6,246 bases of DNA, taken from positions 1-6,246 of the forward strand of contig JAHEFL010000115.1 in the NCBI GenBank assembly GCA_024640205.1, given 5' to 3'. Of the stretch, positions 1-6,246 are shown one piece after another; positions within the stretch are counted from its first letter, which is position 1; each line of letters begins with the position of its first letter. The stretch comes from Flavobacteriales bacterium (GTDB lineage Bacteria; Bacteroidota; Bacteroidia; Flavobacteriales_F; PHOS-HE28). The position numbers were made by a program, and so were the translations under genes. Under the pieces are notes generated by a model. That model was not told the origin of the DNA, did no database searches, and saw nothing but the letters and a program-made list of their open reading frames with translations.

Positions 1-763
1 CGACTACGATGCACTGAAGGACGTGTACCGTCCCGGTCATGCGGATAAGACCTGGGAGCAGAAGTTCGGGATCCGCGATCATCGCGGCGGCGGCCGTAGC
101 AGCGCGCGGGAGACCGCCTGCCGCGTGGTGGGTGGTGCCATCGCCCGGCAGCTCCTGGCGCCATTTGGGGTGAAGGTCCATTCCTATGTGAACACGGTCG
201 GTGAGTTGCGCATGGGTCGTCCCGCCCGTCCGGAGGAATTGGAAGGGATCTGGAAGAACGCGGTGCGTTGTCCTGACCCCGAAGCGGCCGAGGCCATGAT
301 ACACCTAATCGAAGCCGTCCGGTCGGATGGCGACTCCGTCGGCGGTGCGATCGCATGCATGGTCCAGGGTCTGCCGGCCGGTCTCGGCGAACCGGTCTTC
401 GATAAGCTGGAGGCGGAGCTGGCCAAGGCCATGCTATCCATCAACGCGACGAAAGGCTTCCAGATCGGGAGCGGCTTTGAGGCGGCCCGGATGCGTGGTT
501 CGCAGCATAATAAGCTTCCGCAGGGCGGCATCCTGGGCGGCATCAGCACCGGGGAGGACATCCACTTCGAGGTTGCCTTCAAACCACCAGCCACCATCGC
601 GCAGGCGCAGGAGACCACGGACCGCCAAGGCAACACGGTGACACTGGAGGCCAAGGGACGCCACGACCCCTGTGTGGTGCCCCGTGCCGTGCCTATCGTG
701 GAGGCCATGACCTGCCTGGTACTGGCGGATCACGTATTGCGACAGCGTTCGGCCCGGATGTGA
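1..763 (+). CDS. aroC: Chorismate synthase, C-terminal part (5' end outside window)
   Basis: Chorismate synthase converts 5-enolpyruvylshikimate-3-phosphate to chorismate, the last shikimate-pathway step; it is a cytoplasmic enzyme that needs reduced FMN. The reading frame is open from base 2, giving 253 residues before the TGA at 761-763. The family is usually about 350-360 residues, so roughly 100 N-terminal residues, including the first family signature, lie upstream of the window. Visible hallmarks, numbered in the fragment, are RPGHAD at 10-15, the second signature GGGRSSARET at 29-38, a GF-x-AARMRGSQHN stretch followed by GGILGGISTGEDI, and near the C-terminus the third signature RHDPCVVPRAVPIVEAM. 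The GTG at 23-25 is an internal valine codon, because conserved sequence (DYDALKDV) continues upstream of it. Nothing is missing from the visible part. The neighbouring symporter gives no functional hint. The family assignment is very secure. Confidence 0.97.
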   Translation, partial: DYDALKDVYRPGHADKTWEQKFGIRDHRGGGRSSARETACRVVGGAIARQLLAPFGVKVHSYVNTVGELRMGRPARPEELEGIWKNAVRCPDPEAAEAMIHLIEAVRSDGDSVGGAIACMVQGLPAGLGEPVFDKLEAELAKAMLSINATKGFQIGSGFEAARMRGSQHNKLPQGGILGGISTGEDIHFEVAFKPPATIAQAQETTDRQGNTVTLEAKGRHDPCVVPRAVPIVEAMTCLVLADHVLRQRSARM

Positions 764-815
764 TCCGTGTTGCGGTGTTGACGGAAAGTACCGTTCCATG
801 TACGCCTCTCGTGAA

Positions 816-823
816 GTGATCAC
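816..823. promoter_or_regulatory. GTGATCAC palindrome, candidate operator upstream of symporter
   Basis: This is a perfect 8-bp palindrome in the 84-bp gap between aroC and the symporter gene, with 24 nt between its end and the ATG. The same 8-mer occurs at 2295-2302, in the gap before the AsmA-family gene. I found no other exact copy in the window. The position and sharing suggest a binding site for a dimeric regulator, but an 8-bp site is short and no promoter is clear in this gap, so this is only a candidate. Confidence 0.25.
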
Positions 824-847
824 CAACTTGCACCACCAAGCCACACC

Positions 848-2284
848 ATGAAAGGACGACTCCCCCTCCACTTCCGCATCCTCATCGGCATGGTGGCCGG
901 CGTGGCCTGGGCCGTGCTCAGCAGTTACATGGGCTGGAGCCGCTTCAATCTGCTATGGATCGATCCCTTCGGCGTCATCTTCATCAACCTGCTGAAGCTG
1001 ATCGCCGTGCCCCTGGTGCTCTTCAGCATCATCAGCGGCGTGGCCGGCATGGGCGAAGTGACGCGCCTGGGCAAGCTCGGGATCCGCACGCTGGCACTGT
1101 ACCTCGTTACCACGGTGATCGCCGTGGGCATCGGCCTCTTCGTAGTGAACATGCTGCGTCCCGGCGATTGGGGAGATCCGGAAAAGCGCATCGCGAACCG
1201 CATCAACTATGAGCTCTGGGTGCAGGAGACCGCCGGCGTGGATGCGCCCTTGGATGGCCAATGCCTCAGCTGCGAACCGCGCTACCACGCACTACGCGAT
1301 TCCATTGCCGAGGTGCGGGGAAGCGCCGTGCCCAACGAATGGTCCCTGGCCGACCAGCAGGCGTCGAAGAAGGTGAAGGAGACCGGCCCCCTCCAGTTCC
1401 TGGTGGACATCGTTCCCAGCAACATCTTCCTCAGCTTCAACAACACTCTGATGCTGCAGGTGATCTTCTTCGCGATCTTCTTCGGCATCATGCTCCTGCT
1501 CATCCCGCCAGGGCGCGCCGGTCCGGTGAACGACCTGATGAACGGCTGCAATGAGGTCTTCATGAAGATGGTGGAGGTGGTGATGTTGGCGGCGCCCTAT
1601 TTCGTCTTCGCCCTGATGACGGGCGTGGTGGCCCGCATGGCAGGTGATGATCTGGGCAGCGTGGTGGAACTCTTCAAGGGACTTGCAGGCTATTCCATCA
1701 CTGTAGTGCTCGGCCTGGCTTTCATCGTGTTCGTGCTTTATCCGATCCTTATGAGTTTCCTGATGCGGCGGAACGTGTTCGTGCGCTTCCTGCGGGCCAT
1801 GAGCCCGGCCCAGCTGCTCGCCTTCAGCACCAGCAGTAGCGCCGCCACGCTCCCGGCCACCATCAAGTGCGTGGAGGAGAACATCGGCGTGAGCAAGCCC
1901 ACCGCCAGCTTCGTACTGCCCATCGGCGCCACGGTGAACATGGATGGTACCAGCCTGTTGCAGGCCGTGGCGGTCGTCTTCCTCGCGCAGCTCCACATGG
2001 TGGACCTCACCTTCGGTCAACAGCTCAGCATCGTGCTCACGGCAACACTGGCCAGCATCGGCGCGGCAGCCATCCCCAGTGCGGGGCTCATGTTGCTGGT
2101 GGTAGTGCTTTCATCGCTGGGCCTGGATCCCGCCTGGGTGGCCATCGTCTTCACCGTGGACCGTCCTTTGGACATGTTCCGCACCGTGGTGAACGTGACC
2201 GGTGATGCCACCGTGTGCAGCGTGGTGGCCCATGCCCAGGGCGAGAACCTCTTCCCGCCGAGGGAAAGTGTGGAAGGTGCATGA
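848..2284 (+). CDS. Dicarboxylate/amino acid:cation symporter (SLC1/GltP/GltT family)
   Basis: This 478-residue inner-membrane carrier belongs to the glutamate/aspartate/C4-dicarboxylate symporter family, which works as an elevator-type trimer driven by Na+ or H+. The hallmarks are: the hairpin-1 serine motif STSSSAATLP at 327-336; the TM7 NMDGT sodium-site motif at 364-368; the hairpin-2 tip SIGAAAIPSAGL at 403-414; and TM8 with D438, D442, R445, T446, N449 and D453. The TM8 residues match D390, D394, R397, T398, N401 and D405 of GltPh by pattern. The arginine favours an acidic substrate (glutamate, aspartate or a dicarboxylate); which one, and which coupling ion, cannot be read from sequence. 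The region between TM3 and TM4 (about 108-180) is some 50 residues longer than in GltPh and carries a CxxC at 139-142. ATG 848 is chosen because the first membrane helix starts about eight residues later. There is no Shine-Dalgarno sequence upstream, which is common in Bacteroidota. Confidence 0.95.
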   Translation: MKGRLPLHFRILIGMVAGVAWAVLSSYMGWSRFNLLWIDPFGVIFINLLKLIAVPLVLFSIISGVAGMGEVTRLGKLGIRTLALYLVTTVIAVGIGLFVVNMLRPGDWGDPEKRIANRINYELWVQETAGVDAPLDGQCLSCEPRYHALRDSIAEVRGSAVPNEWSLADQQASKKVKETGPLQFLVDIVPSNIFLSFNNTLMLQVIFFAIFFGIMLLLIPPGRAGPVNDLMNGCNEVFMKMVEVVMLAAPYFVFALMTGVVARMAGDDLGSVVELFKGLAGYSITVVLGLAFIVFVLYPILMSFLMRRNVFVRFLRAMSPAQLLAFSTSSSAATLPATIKCVEENIGVSKPTASFVLPIGATVNMDGTSLLQAVAVVFLAQLHMVDLTFGQQLSIVLTATLASIGAAAIPSAGLMLLVVVLSSLGLDPAWVAIVFTVDRPLDMFRTVVNVTGDATVCSVVAHAQGENLFPPRESVEGA

Positions 2285-2290
2285 TCTTTG
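2283..2290 (+). promoter_or_regulatory. Possible Bacteroidota-type -7 promoter element for the AsmA-family gene
   Basis: The sequence GATCTTTG, followed by C, matches the Bacteroidota -7 consensus TAnnTTTG at every defined base except the first (G for T). It overlaps the stop codon of the symporter (2282-2284) and lies about 90 bp upstream of ATG 2378, so transcription would start at roughly 2295-2300. I see no good -33 TTTG-type element 17-23 bp upstream, in the end of the symporter gene. If real, it would let the AsmA-family gene and its downstream partner be transcribed separately from the symporter. Confidence 0.35.
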
Positions 2291-2293
2291 CAG

Positions 2294-2303
2294 CGTGATC
2301 ACG
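2294..2303. promoter_or_regulatory. CGTGATCACG palindrome, candidate operator upstream of the AsmA-family gene
   Basis: This perfect 10-bp palindrome contains the same GTGATCAC core found at 816-823. It lies just downstream of the possible -7 element at 2283-2290, at about the predicted transcription start, where a bound repressor would block initiation. This is positional inference only; I do not recognise the site as that of a known regulator. Confidence 0.28.
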
Positions 2304-2320
2304 TTCCTTTCATGAAGGAA
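2304..2320. repeat. 17-bp inverted repeat TTCCTT-N5-AAGGAA
   Basis: TTCCTTTCATGAAGGAA has two 6-bp arms that pair perfectly around a 5-nt centre. It lies directly after the CGTGATCACG palindrome in the leader of the AsmA-family gene. It could be a protein-binding site or a small leader hairpin. It is not an intrinsic terminator: the stem has only two G:C pairs and no T-run follows. Confidence 0.3.
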
Positions 2321-2377
2321 ATGGTCAGCAATGCTGGCCAACGGGACCGAACGAACCAAGAAAACAGACCACGTATC

Positions 2378-5212
2378 ATGGCCAAGTGGACCACACGCAT
2401 CCTTCTTTCACTGGGTATCCTCATCGTACTGCTGCTTGCTGCAGCCGTCATCCTGCCTATCGTATTCAAGGACAAGATCGAGGCGGCGGTGAAGGAGGAG
2501 GTGAACAAGAACATCAACGCCACCGTGGATTGGGGCGAGTGGGACATCTCCCTGTTGCGGAATTTCCCGAATCTGAGCGTGGAGGTCTCCGATGTGAAAG
2601 TGAGCAACAAGGCGCCCTTTGAAGGTATCGACCTCGCGCGCATTGGCGAGTTGTCCCTCACCATGGACATCAAGAGCCTGTGGAGCGACAAGATCGACCT
2701 GAAGCGCATCGGACTGAAGAAGCCCTACTTCCATGTGAAAGTGCTGGCGGATGGCGCGGCGAACTACGACATCGCCCTGGCGGATAGCACGGCGGTGGAA
2801 GAGGAGGCTACGGAGGAGAGCGCGTTCAACATCGGCTTGCGCGAATACTGGATCGAGGATGGCCACATCATCTATGACGATGAGCCGCTGACCTTTTACC
2901 TGGAACTTGCCGGGCTTCAGCACAAGGGCAGTGGGGATTTCACGCAGGACCTCTTCACCCTCAACACCACCACCACGGCGGATACCGTGAACGTGCGCTA
3001 CGATGGCATCGGCTACCTCCGCAAGGCCAAGGCGGACATCAAGGCGGACCTGGACATGGACCTGCCGAACATGAAGTTCACGTTCAAGGAGAACGAGGCG
3101 ACCGTGAACCAATTGGTGTTGGGCTTCGACGGTTGGCTGGCCATGCCGGCGGATGACATCGACATGGACATTACCTGGAACGCGAAGAAGAGCGATCTGG
3201 GCACCCTGCTTTCCCTGATCCCTGCGGAATTCGCCAGCGACATGAGCGGCGTGAACATGAGCGGCAAGGCCGGCTTCAGGGGATACGTGAAGGGTACGTA
3301 CAACGATAACACGATGCCCGGCTTCGGCCTGGATGTGGACGTGGACAATGGTCGCTTCCAGTACCCGGACCTGCCCAAGAGCGTGGAGAACATCTTCATT
3401 GACCTGAACCTCACCAGTCCGCAGGGCAACGACATGGATGGCCTGGTGGTGGACCTGAAGCGCTTTGCGCTCACCATGGCCGGCAACCCGGTGGAGGCGC
3501 GTATGCACCTTACCACACCCATCAGCGACCCGAACGTGGACGCTGAACTGAAGGCCGCACTGGACCTGGCCTCCGTGAAGCAGGTGGTGCCCATGGAGGA
3601 GGACCTCAAAGGGAACTTCAGCGCGGACGTGCGCATGAAGGGCCGCATGAGCGACGTGGAGGCACAGCGCTATGAGAAGTTCACTGCCGAAGGGAGCATG
3701 AGCCTGCAAGGCATGGAATACACCAGTGACTCCATCCCCTTCGATGTCGGCATCAAGAGCCTTCTATTCGACTTCAGCCCACGCTTTCGGGCGCTCACCA
3801 ATTTCGATGGGAAAGTGGGTAGCAGCAACATCCAGGCGAAGGGCCGCATGGACAACTACCTGCAATGGTGGTTGCGCGATAGCACGCTTGTCGGAAGCTT
3901 CGATATCGCCGCGAACAAATTGGACCTGAACGAGCTAATGGGTCCTGCGGAAGAAGAAGATGCCGCTGCCACTGCGGAAGCGGACACCAGCGCGATGACG
4001 GTGATCGAGGTTCCGGGTAACATCGATTTCACGTTGAAGGCCGCATGCGGCGAAGTGATCTACGACGACCTGAACCTCACCAATGTGCGGGGCGGCCTTC
4101 GCGTACATGACCAACGCATCGACCTGCGGGATGTCTTCTTCAACCTCTTCGGTGGTTCCGTCACCATGGCCGGTGGCTATGTGGCGAAGGACATCACCGC
4201 GCCGCGCATCGACCTGCGTTACGATGTGAAGGACCTGGACATCGAACAGACCGTGGCCTACATCGATATGGTGCAGAAGATGGCCCCCATCGCCAAGACC
4301 TGCAAAGGGAAGTTCAGTACCACACTGGAGATGGAGGCCACGTTGGACGAGGCCATGCAGCCGATCATGAGCACCTTGCTCGGTGCCGGTACGCTGCGCA
4401 CCGCGAATGTGCAGGTGGATGGCTTCCAGCCCCTGGTGGATATCGCGCAGGCGCTCAAGATCAAGGAGATCGAGAACACACGCCTTCAGGACGTCGCGTT
4501 CAGCTATGAGTTCAAGGACGGCAAGATGATCACCAAGCCCTTCGACGTGAAGATCGACCGCATCAAGGCGAACGTGGGCGGTACCACGGCCTTTGCGGAT
4601 CAGGCCATCGATTACGACATGAAGGCGAAGATCCCGAGCAACATGTTCGGCGCTGCGGCGGCACAGACCGTGGGGAGCCTACTGGGTGAGGCGAACCGCT
4701 TCCTCGGCACGGATGTGAAGGTCCCGGAGGAACTGGATGTGACGGTGAAGATCACCGGCACGGTGGACAAGCCCATCATTAAACCGGTTTTCGCAGGGGG
4801 TACGAGCAGCGTGAAGGAGACCGTGATCGAGGCGGTGAAGGAGACGATCAATGAGGAGATCGGCAAGGCGAAGGAGGAGGCCATCGCGCGTGCCAAGGAG
4901 GAGCGCGACCGCATGATCGCCGAAGCGCAGAAGCAGGCGGACCAGATGAAGGCGCAGGCGCGCAGCGAAGCGGCCCGGGTGAAGGGCGAAGCATATGCGG
5001 CGGCGGACAAGCTGGTGAACGATGCCAAGGACCCCATCAGCAAGGCCGCTGCGAAAGTGGCGGCGCAGAAATTGAAGCAGGAGGCCGATAAAAAGGAACA
5101 ACAGTTCGTGGCCGAAGCCGACAAGCGGGCCGATGGTCTGGTGAACACCGCCCGGAACAAAGGCGACGACCTGGTTCGCAAAGCGGAGGAGACCGATACC
5201 ACGGTGAAGTGA
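2378..5212 (+). CDS. AsmA-family inner-membrane/periplasmic protein with amphipathic helical tail
   Basis: This 944-residue protein belongs to the AsmA family (AsmA, YhdP and TamB relatives), whose members are anchored in the inner membrane, extend through the periplasm and are linked to outer-membrane homeostasis and lipid transfer. Residues 8-30 form one hydrophobic anchor. An AsmA-type N-terminal domain follows, with DWGEWD at 51-56 and FPNLSVEVSDVKVSN from 63, then a long beta-rich body. An acidic Ala/Glu linker lies at about 524-541. The AsmA C-terminal region starts near 550 and includes FGGSV at 591-595 and a final strand pattern ending TGTVDKPIIKPVF. Residues 812-944 are a Lys/Glu/Ala/Gln-rich amphipathic helix with almost no aromatics. 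The start is ATG 2378: the anchor follows at once and an A-rich leader precedes it. In-frame upstream starts (TTG 2288, ATG 2312, ATG 2321) would add 19-30 polar residues across the probable leader. The next gene begins 25 bp after the stop. Confidence 0.9.
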   Translation: MAKWTTRILLSLGILIVLLLAAAVILPIVFKDKIEAAVKEEVNKNINATVDWGEWDISLLRNFPNLSVEVSDVKVSNKAPFEGIDLARIGELSLTMDIKSLWSDKIDLKRIGLKKPYFHVKVLADGAANYDIALADSTAVEEEATEESAFNIGLREYWIEDGHIIYDDEPLTFYLELAGLQHKGSGDFTQDLFTLNTTTTADTVNVRYDGIGYLRKAKADIKADLDMDLPNMKFTFKENEATVNQLVLGFDGWLAMPADDIDMDITWNAKKSDLGTLLSLIPAEFASDMSGVNMSGKAGFRGYVKGTYNDNTMPGFGLDVDVDNGRFQYPDLPKSVENIFIDLNLTSPQGNDMDGLVVDLKRFALTMAGNPVEARMHLTTPISDPNVDAELKAALDLASVKQVVPMEEDLKGNFSADVRMKGRMSDVEAQRYEKFTAEGSMSLQGMEYTSDSIPFDVGIKSLLFDFSPRFRALTNFDGKVGSSNIQAKGRMDNYLQWWLRDSTLVGSFDIAANKLDLNELMGPAEEEDAAATAEADTSAMTVIEVPGNIDFTLKAACGEVIYDDLNLTNVRGGLRVHDQRIDLRDVFFNLFGGSVTMAGGYVAKDITAPRIDLRYDVKDLDIEQTVAYIDMVQKMAPIAKTCKGKFSTTLEMEATLDEAMQPIMSTLLGAGTLRTANVQVDGFQPLVDIAQALKIKEIENTRLQDVAFSYEFKDGKMITKPFDVKIDRIKANVGGTTAFADQAIDYDMKAKIPSNMFGAAAAQTVGSLLGEANRFLGTDVKVPEELDVTVKITGTVDKPIIKPVFAGGTSSVKETVIEAVKETINEEIGKAKEEAIARAKEERDRMIAEAQKQADQMKAQARSEAARVKGEAYAAADKLVNDAKDPISKAAAKVAAQKLKQEADKKEQQFVAEADKRADGLVNTARNKGDDLVRKAEETDTTVK

Positions 5213-5226
5213 CCGAAGGAAGATCA

Positions 5227-5231
5227 GGGAG
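5227..5231 (+). promoter_or_regulatory. Possible ribosome binding site (GGGAG) for the TPR-PD40 gene
   Basis: GGGAG lies 6 nt before ATG 5238 and supports that start. A competing and slightly better site, GAGGAG at 5245-5250, lies 8 nt before the in-frame ATG at 5259, so the true start is uncertain by seven codons. Confidence 0.35.
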
Positions 5232-5237
5232 AACACG

Positions 5238-6246
5238 ATGGAACGAGGAGTGCGGAAGATGATGCGAGCGCTGGGTGCTCTGGTGATCGGTCTCGTCGTC
5301 AGTGGACCGCTGGTCGCGCAGGAAGAGGGATGCGGACCGCCGGAGGACAAGAAAGTGCAGAAGCTGCTGGACGATGCCGCGAAGGCTAAGGACCCTGCCG
5401 GCCGTCACCAGAAGTTGAAGGCATCCTTGGAGGCGGATGGCGAATGTGCGGAATGTCTTTTCCAATTAGGCATGTCGGCCTATTCCATCGCGCGGGAGAC
5501 CGGCCGCGGCTATGAACCCGCCATCGGATACTTCGAGCAGTTGGATGAGAAGTGCCCGGACTACCACAGCGATGTGCCCTTCCATCTGGGCGTGATGCAT
5601 TATTCCAGGGAGGAGTATGCGAAGGCGATCAAGGCCTTCGAAGCCTTCCTCCGTTTCCCTACGGAAGACCGGGGACGGATGAGCAAGGACTATGATAAGA
5701 AGGTCGTGGAGGTGGAGAAGTTGATGCCCGAACTGCGCTTCTTCCAGGAATTCTTTGCGACCACCACACCGTTCGAGCCCAAGCCTGTAGCGAACGTGAA
5801 CACCACGGCGGACGAATACCTGCCGATGCTCTCCCCGGATAATGAATTGCTCTTTTTCACCCGGATGCGGAAGGAGCGGGCAAAGGGCGACATCGTGGCG
5901 CGTGACGTGGAGGAGTTCATGGAGGCGCGCAAGCCGAGCGGGAAGACCGAATACGATGCGGGTCGTGTGCTACCGGAACCATTCAATGTGGGGGACAACT
6001 ACGGCGGGGTCACCATCAATGTGAACAACAAGGAGATGTTCGTCACGGTGTGCGCGCCACCGGATGCCAGCGGCTACCGCAATTGCGACATCTTCAGCAC
6101 GCATTACGAGAGCAAGTTCAACCTGGACTTTGGGGGGCAGCAGTGGGAGTGGAGCGGCTTGGAGGACCTTGGGCCGGCGATCAACACGCCGGATGGTTGG
6201 GAGAGCCAGCCCACCTTGAGCGGCGATGGGCGCACGTTGTACTTCG
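5238..6246 (+). CDS. Exported TPR plus PD40 (WD40-like) repeat protein, N-terminal part; OmpA-family C-terminus possible
   Basis: The frame is open from ATG 5238 to the window end, giving 336 complete codons without a stop. Residues 1-27 look like a signal peptide: basic n-region, hydrophobic ALVIGLVVSG core, probable cleavage after A27 (LVA|QE). Residues 68-140 hold TPR-like helices, including CLFQLGMSAYSIA at 73-85 and FHLGVMHYSREEYAKAIKAF at 115-134. From about 190 the sequence has PD40/TolB-type propeller blades: EYLPMLSPDNELLFFTRM at 193-210, a weaker one at 254-272, and WESQPTLSGDGRTLYF at 321-336, where the window ends. Bacteroidota have many proteins with this order that end in an OmpA-like peptidoglycan-binding domain, including the type IX secretion protein PorE, so such a domain may follow; it is not visible here. 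C32 is not in a lipobox. The 25-bp gap after the AsmA-family gene suggests co-transcription. A start at ATG 5259 also gives a good signal peptide. Confidence 0.85.
   Translation, partial: MERGVRKMMRALGALVIGLVVSGPLVAQEEGCGPPEDKKVQKLLDDAAKAKDPAGRHQKLKASLEADGECAECLFQLGMSAYSIARETGRGYEPAIGYFEQLDEKCPDYHSDVPFHLGVMHYSREEYAKAIKAFEAFLRFPTEDRGRMSKDYDKKVVEVEKLMPELRFFQEFFATTTPFEPKPVANVNTTADEYLPMLSPDNELLFFTRMRKERAKGDIVARDVEEFMEARKPSGKTEYDAGRVLPEPFNVGDNYGGVTINVNNKEMFVTVCAPPDASGYRNCDIFSTHYESKFNLDFGGQQWEWSGLEDLGPAINTPDGWESQPTLSGDGRTLYF

Noticed and set aside
23..25. GTG as the start of chorismate synthase
   Set aside because: The frame is open upstream to the window edge and the residues before it (DYDALKDV) fit the family; the family also needs about 100 more N-terminal residues.
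781..794. Hairpin ACGG-AAAGTA-CCGT after aroC as a terminator
   Set aside because: The stem is only 4 bp and no T-run follows.
778..806. Sigma-70-like promoter TTGACG-N17-TACGCC before the symporter
   Set aside because: The -10 half is poor, and Bacteroidota primary promoters use a TAnnTTTG-type element, which is not present in this gap.
1292..2020. Antisense reading frame of 242 codons on the - strand inside the symporter gene
   Set aside because: Its His/Glu/Gln-rich composition is the complement of hydrophobic membrane codons; the + strand frame has clear family motifs.
2252..2266. Hairpin TTCCC-GCCGA-GGGAA at the end of the symporter gene as a terminator
   Set aside because: It is a 5-bp stem inside coding sequence with no T-run; probably chance.
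2288..2377. TTG 2288 (or ATG 2312/2321) as the start of the AsmA-family protein
   Set aside because: The added residues are polar and precede the membrane anchor without purpose; the stretch contains the palindrome, the inverted repeat and a possible promoter element. ATG 2378 directly precedes the anchor.
2408..3709. Long antisense reading frame of 433 codons on the - strand
   Set aside because: It lies wholly inside the AsmA-family gene, and its His/Val/Arg/Leu-rich product is what the complement of GC-rich Asp/Val/Met codons yields; it has no domain-like pattern.
5331..5333. C32 of the TPR-PD40 protein as a lipoprotein cysteine
   Set aside because: The preceding residues are EEG, not a lipobox, and the hydrophobic core ends several residues earlier; signal peptidase I cleavage after A27 fits better.
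4679..5350. Antisense reading frame of 223 codons spanning the AsmA tail, the 25-bp gap and the next gene
   Set aside because: Its Leu/Arg/His-rich product mirrors the Lys/Glu/Ala codons of the tail; both overlapping + strand genes are well supported.
1..6246. Mobile elements, CRISPR arrays, tRNA or rRNA genes, long direct repeats
   Set aside because: I read for these and saw no transposase or integrase motifs, no regularly spaced repeats, and no tRNA-like or rRNA-like segments; almost all of the window is coding.

Overview
The window looks like ordinary chromosomal sequence from a G+C-rich member of the Bacteroidota, possibly a high-GC Flavobacteriales lineage. The evidence is indirect. Two of the three start codons have no Shine-Dalgarno sequence, and the AsmA-family gene has an A-rich leader instead. 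A TAnnTTTG-type promoter element (the Bacteroidota -7 box) may sit in front of that gene. The last gene has the signal peptide, TPR and PD40 layout common in that phylum. No 16S rRNA or other marker is present, so the assignment is an inference.

Four protein genes lie on the + strand with little space between them. (1) 1-763 is the C-terminal part of chorismate synthase (aroC), the last step of the shikimate pathway; its first ~100 residues lie outside the window. (2) 848-2284 is a complete dicarboxylate/amino acid:cation symporter of the SLC1/GltP/GltT family. It has all the substrate and sodium motifs, plus an unusually long loop between TM3 and TM4. (3) 2378-5212 is a complete AsmA-family protein: an inner-membrane anchor, a long periplasmic beta-rich body and a ~130-residue charged amphipathic helical tail. 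(4) 5238 to the window end is the N-terminal part of an exported TPR plus PD40 beta-propeller protein. It continues past the window and may end in an OmpA-like peptidoglycan-binding domain.

The gaps are 84 bp (764-847), 93 bp (2285-2377) and 25 bp (5213-5237). Both larger gaps contain the same 8-bp palindrome, GTGATCAC, which I found nowhere else in the window. The 2285-2377 gap also holds a possible promoter and a 17-bp inverted repeat. Genes 3 and 4 are close enough to be co-transcribed and would form an envelope-maintenance pair. Genes 1 and 2 are metabolic and transport functions with no evident link to that pair.

I see no mobile element, RNA gene, CRISPR array or clear intrinsic terminator, and no convincing undescribed system. 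The points worth a second look are the shared palindrome, the AsmA tail, the symporter loop and the AsmA/TPR-PD40 pairing.
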